Origin: JBBKWJ01 sp037968895
Lineage (GTDB): Bacteria; Actinomycetota; Acidimicrobiia; Acidimicrobiales; SZUA-35
Assembly: GCA_037968895.1 (NCBI GenBank)
Contig: JBBKWJ010000011.1
Coordinates: 1 to 20,199, forward strand
Length of the DNA: 20,199 nucleotides
Reading direction: 5' to 3'
The position numbers and the translations under genes are program-made. The notes below the pieces were generated by a model. The model was not told where the DNA came from and searched no databases. It was given only the letters and a program-made list of their open reading frames with translations. Of the stretch, positions 14,434-20,199 are shown one piece after another (the first letter of the stretch is position 1; every line of letters begins with the position of its first letter).

Positions 14434-15315
14434 ATGCCAAGCCTCGAAGCCAATGGAATCACAATCGAATACGACGTACGAGGTGAAGGCGAGCCGATTC
14501 TCTTTGTGATGGGCCTCGCCGGCCAACTCATCGACTGGCCTGACCACGTGATGGACCTCTTCGTTGACGAGGGTTACCAAACGATCCGGTTCGACAATCG
14601 CGATATCGGGCTCTCGACGGAATCCACCTGGGAGCCGCCAAGCTTGGCAAAGCTCGCGTATAGCTTCCTTCGAGGCAAGCCGGTGAAGGGTGTTGGTTAC
14701 ACGGTCGAGGATATGGCCACCGATGCTGCCGGTCTTCTCGACGGTCTTGGAATCGAGTCGGCGCATGTAGTCGGCATTTCAATGGGCGGAATGATCGCTC
14801 AAGAGCTGGCGATCGGCTACCCGCAGAAGGTGCGCTCGTTGTGTTCGATCATGTCGAATACCGGCGATGGTCGAAAGGGCGCAATAACAGTTTCGCTCCT
14901 TCGCAAGCTTGCGCGCAGGCCAGACCCAGTAAGAGAAACCGCGGTCGATGACACGGTGATGCTGTTCAAGCTCATCTCGGGGCCAGGCTTTGACGAGGCG
15001 GTTACCCGTGAAATGGCCGAGAAGTCGGTGGCGAGGAGCTTCCGGCCAAAGGGAGTGGCCCGCCAGAGCGCGGCCATCGCCGGTACCCGTGACCGAACCG
15101 AACTGCTTGGTGCAGTCACTGCGCCGACCCTGGTAATCCACGGCCTCGTCGACCCGCTAGTTAAGCCAAGCGGTGGCATCGCAACAGTCAAGGCAGTTCC
15201 CGGTGCCCGACTACTCGCGCTGCCAGACATGGGACACGACCTTCCAGCATCGCGATTGCTCGAGATCCGCGACGCAATTATCGCCAACTTCCGTAGGGCT
15301 GCGGTTCGCGTCTGA
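14434..15315 (+). CDS. Alpha/beta hydrolase
   Basis: Soluble alpha/beta-fold hydrolase of 293 residues. The nucleophile elbow is GISMGG (Ser116), the acid is probably Asp240 in IHGLVDPLV, and the base is His268 in DMGHDLP. FDNRDIGLST (53-62) is typical of the esterase group that includes RdmC/aclacinomycin methylesterase-like proteins. The likely reaction is hydrolysis of an ester or similar bond; the substrate is unknown. It lies between egtBD and the EgtE-like gene, but nothing in the sequence ties it to ergothioneine, and it seems to have its own promoter. It is convergent with the PLP enzyme, with 17 bp between. Confidence 0.9.
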   Translation: MPSLEANGITIEYDVRGEGEPILFVMGLAGQLIDWPDHVMDLFVDEGYQTIRFDNRDIGLSTESTWEPPSLAKLAYSFLRGKPVKGVGYTVEDMATDAAGLLDGLGIESAHVVGISMGGMIAQELAIGYPQKVRSLCSIMSNTGDGRKGAITVSLLRKLARRPDPVRETAVDDTVMLFKLISGPGFDEAVTREMAEKSVARSFRPKGVARQSAAIAGTRDRTELLGAVTAPTLVIHGLVDPLVKPSGGIATVKAVPGARLLALPDMGHDLPASRLLEIRDAIIANFRRAAVRV

Positions 15316-15332
15316 GCGTCAACGACCGGGCG

Positions 15333-16508
15333 CTACAGGGTGGAGATTGCGGCGACGAGCGCGTCGATCTCTTCAGTTGTGTTGAAGTAGTGGACCGAGG
15401 CGCGCACCACGCTGTCGAGGTTTCGCCTGGGAAAGTCGAGGCGGGCCGACCCTTGCGACGCCAACGACACGTTGATCGACATTGCTCTCAACAGGTTGCG
15501 TATGTCGATCGGATCGTGACCGTTTACCGTGAACGTGACAATCGCCGACTGCTTGACGCCCTGGTCTTGGACCGTGACTGACGGAAGATCCGTCAAGCGG
15601 CTTCGCATTCGGGCCGAAAGCTCGGCATTCCGGATCGCGATCTCGTCGACCCCGATCGATGACGTGTAACGAAGTGCCGCGGCGAGCCCGACCTTTCCAG
15701 CGAAGAAGACTTCGAACGGCTCGAACCGACGGGCCGACGGGTCCGGAGTGATTGTCATCGGTGAATCCCACGAGGCGCCGCGCATGTCGACCCCGGCCGG
15801 GTTTCCCATCTGGGCTAACGCGGCATCACTCGCCCAGACCATTCCTGTGCCTCGGGGTCCTCGAAGGAATTTACGCCCGGTAAACGACAAGATGTCACAG
15901 CCAATTGCAGCGACATCGACCGGGAGTTGTCCGGCCGACTGGCAGGCATCGAGTTGAAACAAGATTGGCGTGTCTCGAAGAATCGCGCCAACCCGTTCCG
16001 CGGGGTTGATCAATCCACCCTGCGTCGGCACATGGGTTAAGGAAACCAAGCGAGTTCTCTCATCGAGCATTGATTCAAGGGCATCGACATCAACCTGGCC
16101 GTCTTGATCATCAGGAACCACGGCGATTTCGACGCCTTGAATCTCGTGCGCACGAAGTAGCCCGCCCATGTTGCTTGGGTACTCGGCCTGCGTCGTGAGC
16201 ACGCGGTCACCTGGTTCAAATCGGAGTGCCGAGAACGCGGCGTTCCATGCTCTTGTTGCCGATTCAACAAACGCCCAGTTGTCGGGATCCCCTCCGAATA
16301 GCGCGGCTGCTTGGGAGTAGACCGAATCCAGTTCCTCGACCCGTTGGTCGGCGAGTTCGTAGCCTCCGATGCGGGCCTCGGACTGAAGGTATTCGACGAC
16401 TGTCTCGAGCACTGGCATTGGTGCGAGGCTTGCGCCCGCGTGGTTGAGGTGAATCACTGAAGCGCAGCCGGGAGTGTCGGCTCTCACCGTCTCAATATCG
16501 ATTGACAT
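15333..16508 (-). CDS. Class V aminotransferase-fold PLP enzyme, EgtE-like lyase
   Basis: PLP-dependent enzyme of 391 residues, fold type I. The cofactor Lys is Lys213 in SFTGRKFLRGPRGTG, the pyridine-nitrogen Asp is Asp187 in QLDACQSAGQ, and His159 in THVPTQGG stacks on the ring. The start HLNHAGASLAP and the following IGGYELAD resemble mycobacterial EgtE (hercynylcysteine sulfoxide lyase). Together with an egtB-egtD fusion 1 kb away, this makes ergothioneine formation from hercynylcysteine sulfoxide the best guess. Other class V members (cysteine desulfurases, isopenicillin N epimerase-like proteins) share these motifs, so the role depends on context. It is encoded on the opposite strand from egtBD, thus not in one operon. 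TAGCGT sits six bases before the ATG: probably leaderless. Confidence 0.85.
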   Translation of the reverse strand: MSIDIETVRADTPGCASVIHLNHAGASLAPMPVLETVVEYLQSEARIGGYELADQRVEELDSVYSQAAALFGGDPDNWAFVESATRAWNAAFSALRFEPGDRVLTTQAEYPSNMGGLLRAHEIQGVEIAVVPDDQDGQVDVDALESMLDERTRLVSLTHVPTQGGLINPAERVGAILRDTPILFQLDACQSAGQLPVDVAAIGCDILSFTGRKFLRGPRGTGMVWASDAALAQMGNPAGVDMRGASWDSPMTITPDPSARRFEPFEVFFAGKVGLAAALRYTSSIGVDEIAIRNAELSARMRSRLTDLPSVTVQDQGVKQSAIVTFTVNGHDPIDIRNLLRAMSINVSLASQGSARLDFPRRNLDSVVRASVHYFNTTEEIDALVAAISTL

Positions 16509-16514
16509 CGGCCA

Positions 16515-16520
16515 ACGCTA
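16515..16520 (-). promoter_or_regulatory. -10 element TAGCGT for leaderless EgtE-like mRNA
   Basis: On the minus strand TAGCGT is followed by TGGCCG and the ATG at 16508. No ribosome binding site lies between. A clear -35 is not seen. Confidence 0.5.
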
Positions 16521-16555
16521 TCCCTCGAAGCAAGCCGTACAGCGTAAGGCAATAT

Positions 16556-16573
16556 GGTCAAAAGGCCCTGACC
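16556..16573. promoter_or_regulatory. Inverted repeat GGTCA-N8-TGACC (possible operator)
   Basis: A perfect 5-bp inverted repeat with an 8-bp spacer in the 152-bp divergent gap. Its right arm overlaps CTGACC, which could serve as -35 for the acyl-CoA dehydrogenase promoter at TACTGT. A TetR- or GntR-type site is possible. No candidate regulator is adjacent. Confidence 0.3.
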
Positions 16574-16592
16574 GCGCTCGAGCCCTAGTCCT

Positions 16593-16598
16593 TACTGT
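16593..16598 (+). promoter_or_regulatory. -10 element TACTGT upstream of the acyl-CoA dehydrogenase
   Basis: TACTGT, identical to the hexamer before the Gfo/Idh/MocA gene, with a GTG exactly six bases downstream. Transcription would start at about 16605, giving either a leaderless short peptide or a 56-base leader for the dehydrogenase. Confidence 0.45.
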
Positions 16599-16604
16599 CG
16601 AACC

Positions 16605-16655
16605 GTGATACGTAGCGCCCCGGGGGCCGAAGTTGTCTACGAAACGGAAGGCTGA
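16605..16655 (+). CDS. Possible leaderless 16-residue upstream peptide
   Basis: GTG at 16605 opens a 16-codon frame ending with TGA at 16653-16655, five bases before the dehydrogenase ATG. The peptide reads MIRSAPGAEVVYETEG. It would be translated leaderlessly from the TACTGT promoter. The ribosome binding site of the dehydrogenase (GGAAGG, 16646-16651) lies within its last codons, so translation of the peptide could affect the next gene. No family is known, and a chance frame is quite possible. Confidence 0.35.
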   Translation: MIRSAPGAEVVYETEG

Positions 16656-16660
16656 AGGCC

Positions 16661-17866
16661 ATGGATTTCGAAGTTTCCGAGAAGATGGCGACCATCTTGT
16701 CGATGGTCAACGAGTTCGTCGACAGCGAACTGATCCCACTCGAAGGTGAGATGCTGCACGGCGATCCTGTTGCCCTCGACGCAGCGGTTGCAGCGAATCA
16801 AGACAAGGTCAGACAGATGGAACTTTGGGCTCCCGGGCACCCGGTTGAATACGGTGGCCTTGGGCACTCTCTGCTTGAGCACGGGATGCTTAGCGAGGCG
16901 TTGGGTAGAAGCCCACTCGGGCACACCGTGTTTGGCGCGCAGGCACCGGATGCGGGAAACATCGAGATCCTTCACGAGTACGCGACCGACGAGCAGCGGG
17001 AGCGCTTTCTTCGGCCGCTTGTTGCGGGTGAGATTCGCAGTTGTTTCTCGATGACAGAACCCGAAACCGCGGGCTCGAATCCGACGCTCCTGGCAACGAC
17101 TGCACGCAAGGATGGCGACGACTACGTAATCAACGGCCAGAAATGGTTCACGTCTTCCGCTGACGGTTCGGCATTCGCCATCGTCATGGCCGTTACCAAC
17201 CCCGAGGCGCCCCCACATCAGCGAGCGAGCATGATTATCGTGCCCACCGACACTCCCGGGTTTGAGTTAGTTCGTAATGTCAGCGTTATGGGCCACGCCG
17301 GCTCGGGGCACGCGTCGCACGGCGAGGTTAGCTATCAATCGTGCCGGGTTCCGCAGTCGAACCTTCTTGGTCCTGAGGGTGGTGGTTTTCGACTAGCTCA
17401 GGATCGGCTCGGTCCCGGACGCATCCATCACTGCATGCGCTGGCTGGGAATTGCGAGCCGCGCCTTCGACATGATGTGTGCTCGGGCGAACGAAAGGCAG
17501 ATCGATCTCGATGGATCGACGCTTGCCGATCGACAAGTCATTCAGCATTGGGTTGCGGAGTCTGCGGCCGCCATTCAAGGGGCTCGTCTCATGACCTTGC
17601 ACGCAGCGTGGAAGATTGACCGTGAAGGCGCAAAGGCCGCACGCGACGAGATCTCTGCGATCAAGTTTGTCGTCGCCAACACGATGCTGGATGTGGTTGA
17701 TCGGTCGATCCAGGTGCATGGCGCACTTGGGGTCACTGACGACACGATCCTCGCCTATTGGTACCGCCACGAGCGTGCGGCGCGTATCTACGACGGCGCT
17801 GACGAGGTGCACAAAACATCGCTCGGCCGCCGACTGCTGCGAGCGAACAAGGCCGGGACTCGTTGA
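16661..17866 (+). CDS. Acyl-CoA dehydrogenase
   Basis: FAD-dependent dehydrogenase of 401 residues that introduces an alpha-beta double bond into an acyl-CoA. The N-terminal helical domain spans about 1-125; SMTEPETAGSNPT begins the FAD-contacting middle domain, with VINGQKWFTSSADGS; the C-terminal helical bundle ends with QVHGALGVTDD and RIYDGADEVHKTSLGRRLLR. At the position of the catalytic Glu of medium-chain enzymes (IYEG) this protein has Asp378 (IYDG), and the DGADEVH motif resembles the ACAD10/ACAD11 group. Substrate chain length cannot be read from this. GGAAGG nine bases before the ATG supports the start. It ends four bases before the convergent globin gene. Confidence 0.94.
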   Translation: MDFEVSEKMATILSMVNEFVDSELIPLEGEMLHGDPVALDAAVAANQDKVRQMELWAPGHPVEYGGLGHSLLEHGMLSEALGRSPLGHTVFGAQAPDAGNIEILHEYATDEQRERFLRPLVAGEIRSCFSMTEPETAGSNPTLLATTARKDGDDYVINGQKWFTSSADGSAFAIVMAVTNPEAPPHQRASMIIVPTDTPGFELVRNVSVMGHAGSGHASHGEVSYQSCRVPQSNLLGPEGGGFRLAQDRLGPGRIHHCMRWLGIASRAFDMMCARANERQIDLDGSTLADRQVIQHWVAESAAAIQGARLMTLHAAWKIDREGAKAARDEISAIKFVVANTMLDVVDRSIQVHGALGVTDDTILAYWYRHERAARIYDGADEVHKTSLGRRLLRANKAGTR

Positions 17867-17870
17867 CGAT

Positions 17871-18302
17871 CTACGCAGAGCCGGGTTGGGCCATCTGAAT
17901 TGGACCAAGGAGCTGGCTCGCATGCGTTCTAGCCACGTTGGTTGCAATGGTGAACGCTCGGTCGGTATTTGGACCCGCCCAACCGTCTCGCAGCGTCACA
18001 TGAAACAAGGTGAGCCATCGTTGGAAATGGTCGAGGTCGAGCGGATTCTGCCGGTGGATCGCAGCGTGTTTTGCCATTGGGTTGCCCGCGTAGCCATCTA
18101 TCCCGAGCAGCGTTCGCGACCAGAAGGCTGCAAGCTTCGGGAGGTGCTCGGCCCAATCGACCTTTGCGACATCGTTGAAGACGGGGCCGAGGAGTTCGTC
18201 ATCGGCGACGTCGGCGTAGAACCGCCTCACCATCTCGGCGATCTGTTCGGGAGAGTCTAAATCGGGGAGAGTTGACGCAATTCCCTCGTTCGGTTGTTGC
18301 AT
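17871..18302 (-). CDS. Group III truncated haemoglobin
   Basis: Haem-binding 2-on-2 globin of 143 residues. Compared with Campylobacter Ctb as I remember it, key residues are in place: B10 Tyr29 (RRFYADV), E7 His53 (WAEHLPKL), F8 proximal His79 (GNPMAKH) and G8 Trp96 (QRWLTLF). LLGPVF near the N-terminus is also typical. Group III globins bind O2 tightly and are linked to nitric oxide or oxygen chemistry; the exact role here is unproven. The gene is divergent from an Rrf2/NsrR-like regulator, with only 39 bp between starts, which suggests control by that protein. CGAGG nine bases before the ATG is a possible ribosome binding site. Confidence 0.93.
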   Translation of the reverse strand: MQQPNEGIASTLPDLDSPEQIAEMVRRFYADVADDELLGPVFNDVAKVDWAEHLPKLAAFWSRTLLGIDGYAGNPMAKHAAIHRQNPLDLDHFQRWLTLFHVTLRDGWAGPNTDRAFTIATNVARTHASQLLGPIQMAQPGSA

Positions 18303-18307
18303 GATGC

Positions 18308-18335
18308 TTGACCTCGACTCATAACTTACTAGTCT
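18308..18335 (+). promoter_or_regulatory. Promoter of the Rrf2-type regulator (leaderless)
   Basis: TTGACC (18308-18313), a 16-bp spacer and TAGTCT (18330-18335) are followed by six bases and the ATG at 18342. No ribosome binding site is present. A near-direct repeat, CTTACTAGT and CTTATAGT (18325-18341), spans the -10 box and may be where the regulator binds. It would control both its own gene and the globin gene from this site. Confidence 0.55.
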
Positions 18336-18341
18336 TATAGT

Positions 18342-18764
18342 ATGCGACTTGAAGTTACCCGCAAAAGCGACCTAGCCGTTCGCACTCTCCGAGTTCTTGC
18401 CGAATCGTCCGGTCGAATGAAGGGTCCGGAGATTGCGGAGATAGTTGGCAGCACGTCTGGATTCGTCTCACAGGTGGTGGCACCACTTGTTCGTGAGGGT
18501 TGGGTGCGGTCCGACCCCGGACCTTCGGGCGGCTACACGCTCCAAACGACCCTCGACGCGGTGTCGGTACGCGCTGTGATCGAGGCAGTTGAGGGCCCAA
18601 CCGATGCTGGTCGCTGCGTCTTGGTCGATGGTCCCTGCAATGACGGAGGCGTCTGCACCATGCATGAGCCATGGGCCCGAGCGAGGACGAAGCTGCTCGC
18701 AGAACTCGACGCAATCTCGATTTCAGACGCAGTCGTTGCGCCAAATCGCGAGGTTCAGCGCTAG
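18342..18764 (+). CDS. Rrf2-family Fe-S transcriptional regulator (NsrR/IscR-like)
   Basis: Winged-helix repressor of 140 residues. It begins MRLEVTRKSDLAVRTLRVLA, as Rrf2 proteins do, with the recognition helix in STSGFVSQVVAPLVREGWV and the wing SDPGPSGGYTL. Three cysteines, Cys92, Cys99 and Cys105 (spacing Cx6Cx5C), can hold an iron-sulfur cluster, as in NsrR and IscR; the first gap is slightly longer than the usual five in IscR. Divergence from a globin favours an NsrR-like nitric oxide sensor over an IscR role, since no isc or suf gene is nearby. The stop codon overlaps the stop of the convergent lipoprotein gene by shared bases (CTAG). Confidence 0.9.
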   Translation: MRLEVTRKSDLAVRTLRVLAESSGRMKGPEIAEIVGSTSGFVSQVVAPLVREGWVRSDPGPSGGYTLQTTLDAVSVRAVIEAVEGPTDAGRCVLVDGPCNDGGVCTMHEPWARARTKLLAELDAISISDAVVAPNREVQR

Positions 18765-19258
18765 CTGCCTTCGGTCAGGCCGAGTGCGGTGGGAAGTACT
18801 TCCGAAAGAAGCTGATCCCAGTCGCCGATGCCGCAACCGTTGACCCGGTCGATCGTGGTGTCAACCGGCTCGCCATCGAACGTGCCAACGATATGGGCGA
18901 TGTCTGGACCGCCGTATTGTTCAGTGCATTCCTGATCGCTCGGTGCCCCGTTAATGAGGCGAGCTTTCACTTGAGGTTCTGCTAGGACACCGCATGCCCG
19001 TTGATCAACGATCTCGTCTGAGCCAATAACGGTTGCTGTATCGCCGAGGCAGGAGATTGTGTAGCTGGCGTCGTCGGCATCGGGGTGGCTGATCGTGATA
19101 TCGAGAGTGGCGATTGGGTATGGACCAGCGCCGAGTGGTTCGGGAACCGAGTCGGGCGGGACCGTGTCGCCGCCCCCCGCATCGACGGTTGTGGTGTCTG
19201 ATCCGCAGCTTGCAAAAAGTAGTGCGGCGGCGGCGAGGAATACGAGTGATGTCTTCAT
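18761..19258 (-). CDS. Lipoprotein with a subtilisin-inhibitor-like (SSI) domain
   Basis: Secreted, lipid-anchored protein of 165 residues. MKTSLVFLAAAALLFASC is a lipoprotein signal with Cys18 as the modified residue, followed by a short Gly/Thr/Pro spacer. Residues about 46-150 resemble the SSI family: LDITISHPDAD, two Cys pairs (Cys70/Cys89 and Cys111/Cys142), CTEQYGGP and TFDGEPVDTTIDRVNGC. In true SSI inhibitors the P1 residue after Cys-Pro is Met, Lys or Arg; here the aligned position is Glu113, so inhibition of subtilisin is doubtful. The frame extends 18 codons further to an ATG at 19312, but the internal Met at 19258 begins the signal peptide properly. It follows ridA on the same strand. 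Confidence 0.8.
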   Translation of the reverse strand: MKTSLVFLAAAALLFASCGSDTTTVDAGGGDTVPPDSVPEPLGAGPYPIATLDITISHPDADDASYTISCLGDTATVIGSDEIVDQRACGVLAEPQVKARLINGAPSDQECTEQYGGPDIAHIVGTFDGEPVDTTIDRVNGCGIGDWDQLLSEVLPTALGLTEGS

Positions 19259-19317
19259 GCAAGGTTTGACGTTTGGCCCGTAGTCGTTGGTTCCCGTGAA
19301 CTGTCGTGTCATCTGCG

Positions 19318-19719
19318 CTACGCCCGTGGCCTATAGGCAATGCATTCGATCTCTACCGCACCGCCAAGTGCGAGTTGCGCCCGTCCAACTGTAATCCGAG
19401 CGGGTGGGTCGTCACCGACTACGTCGGCGTAGGCGGAGTTCATCTCTGGAAACGTGGTCATGTCATCTAGAAAAACCGAAACCTTGACGACGTTTGCGAG
19501 GGTTGCATCGCACGCGGCAAGAATCAGTTTGATGTTTTCCATCGTTCGTGTCGTTTCCGGCCCAGTGCCGCCGGGGATGAGATCCATTGACCCTGGAATC
19601 GTGCCGAGTGTGCCGGAGACGTATATCCAGTCGCCGGCGATCGTGGCGTGGCAGAACTGCGGCAGTCGGCCGAGTCCATCGACGACGACCTTCTGAATTG
19701 CTGGCTTGACGTCCGACAC
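19318..19719 (-). CDS. RidA family reactive-intermediate deaminase
   Basis: Small cytoplasmic enzyme of 133 residues that hydrolyses reactive enamine/imine intermediates made by PLP enzymes. VSGTLG (34-39), FLDDMTTFPEMNSAY and PPARITVGRAQLALGGAVEIECIAY are RidA/YjgF motifs; Arg108 is the substrate-carboxylate Arg and Glu124 matches the conserved Glu. It starts with GTG, with GGAGG four bases upstream, 38 bp after the ABC ATPase. RidA subfamilies differ in substrate, so the specific reaction is open. There is no evidence that it serves the EgtE-like enzyme 3 kb away. Confidence 0.92.
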   Translation of the reverse strand: MSDVKPAIQKVVVDGLGRLPQFCHATIAGDWIYVSGTLGTIPGSMDLIPGGTGPETTRTMENIKLILAACDATLANVVKVSVFLDDMTTFPEMNSAYADVVGDDPPARITVGRAQLALGGAVEIECIAYRPRA

Positions 19720-19757
19720 GGGGCCTCCGGTGGTGCAATCGACGGGACTGTTGTCGA

Positions 19758-20199
19758 TTACACCACAGACTGGGCTCCTGCGGTAAGTAGATAGCCGTCC
19801 TCGAGAGTTGGCTCGACTGGCACCGCTCCAGCGGGGAGTTCGCCCAGGCAGCGGTAACGACCGTCAGCCTGGAGCCATGATGCTCTCGTTGCCTGAGGCG
19901 GTTGGTGATCTTGTATCCACGCCCGGCCGTTCGCGACCTGTGCGAGTCGAGCGGGCGGGCCGACGAATCGAACGGTTCCCGCGACAAGGACTAAAACGGT
20001 GTCACAGTGAGCGGCCTCCTCGGTCAGATGGGTCGATATAACGACCGTTGAACGCTGCCGCCGCTCGGCGATAATCTCCCGCAGACGGAATCGTTCGTCT
20101 GGGTCAAGCCCGCTCGCCGGTTCATCAAGGATCAGGAGCGGGGGCGCCGCAATCAGGGCCTGTGCCACACCGAGTCGCTGACGCATGCCGCCAGACAGG
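19758..20199 (-). CDS. ABC transporter ATP-binding protein (C-terminal part)
   Basis: The window edge cuts this gene; only its last 146 or so codons are visible. The ABC signature LSGGMRQRLG begins at the edge, followed by Walker B LLILDEPASGLDP, the D-loop, and the switch His in VVISTHLTEEA. A C-terminal extension after the nucleotide-binding domain (from about VRFVGPPARL) is typical of ABC-2 drug/lipid exporter ATPases (CcmA/DrrA type). Walker A and the start are outside the window, as presumably is its permease. RidA and the lipoprotein follow on the same strand. Confidence 0.93.
   Translation of the reverse strand, partial: LSGGMRQRLGVAQALIAAPPLLILDEPASGLDPDERFRLREIIAERRQRSTVVISTHLTEEAAHCDTVLVLVAGTVRFVGPPARLAQVANGRAWIQDHQPPQATRASWLQADGRYRCLGELPAGAVPVEPTLEDGYLLTAGAQSVV

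Noticed and set aside
16637..17218. A 193-codon minus-strand open frame opposite the acyl-CoA dehydrogenase
   Set aside because: No domain signal, and the plus-strand dehydrogenase accounts for the region.
17616..18260. A 214-codon plus-strand open frame spanning the end of the dehydrogenase and the globin gene
   Set aside because: Low-quality composition (Arg/Ser-rich) and no motif; both real genes it overlaps have intact catalytic or haem residues.
17..20199. The ABC permease at the left edge and the ABC ATPase at the right edge as one transporter
   Set aside because: They are about 18 kb apart with many unrelated units between, and each appears to continue into genes outside the window.

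Overview
The window looks like chromosomal DNA from a free-living, mainly aerobic actinobacterium. A member of the class Acidimicrobiia (Ilumatobacter-like) would fit, but that is inferred from gene content and style, not from a marker gene. The clues are moderately high GC, densely packed small transcription units on both strands, ergothioneine genes, a cytochrome P450, an acyl-CoA dehydrogenase, Thr-rich linkers with a DUF4214 domain, an SSI-like lipoprotein, and several genes that appear to be transcribed without a 5' leader. I see no tRNA, rRNA, transposase, integrase, phage gene or CRISPR array. No stretch longer than about 155 bases lacks a gene.

Layout, left to right. (1) 1-1222, minus: an ABC-2 exporter permease coupled by ATGA to a gene that leaves the window. 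(2) 1311-3065, plus: a D-aminoacylase-type amidohydrolase. (3) 3096-4262, minus: a secreted NodB polysaccharide deacetylase with a Thr linker and a DUF4214 tail. (4) 4396-5379, plus: a Gfo/Idh/MocA oxidoreductase. (5) 5404-8244: a P450 and an FMN-binding split-barrel protein on the minus strand, divergent from an AraC-family regulator. (6) 8228-9615: a DUF5990 protein and a tandem-rhodanese sulfurtransferase, divergent. (7) 9616-9682: two identical NotI-containing palindromic repeats between convergent genes. (8) 9683-11969, minus: the glycyl-radical enzyme yjjI and its radical-SAM activase yjjW. (9) 12109-16508: a fused EgtB-EgtD ergothioneine enzyme, an alpha/beta hydrolase, and an EgtE-like PLP lyase in opposite orientation. 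(10) 16605-17866: an acyl-CoA dehydrogenase with a possible leaderless upstream peptide. (11) 17871-18764: a group III truncated haemoglobin divergent from an Rrf2/NsrR-like Fe-S regulator. (12) 18761-20199, minus: an SSI-domain lipoprotein, a RidA protein, and the end of an ABC transporter ATPase cut by the window edge.

The most interesting part is 9.6-18.8 kb, which concentrates sulfur, oxygen, nitric oxide and redox functions. A single 753-residue protein carries both the sulfoxide synthase (EgtB) and the histidine methyltransferase (EgtD), in the opposite order to fungal Egt1. An EgtE-like lyase lies 1 kb away, so two proteins could make ergothioneine from histidine and cysteine. This O2-requiring pathway is transcribed divergently from an O2-sensitive glycyl-radical enzyme, and the ribosome binding site of the fusion lies inside a predicted hairpin. 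Further right, a 39-bp region separates a globin from a likely NO- or redox-sensing regulator. Several starts share a TANNNT-N6-start pattern that suggests leaderless transcription.
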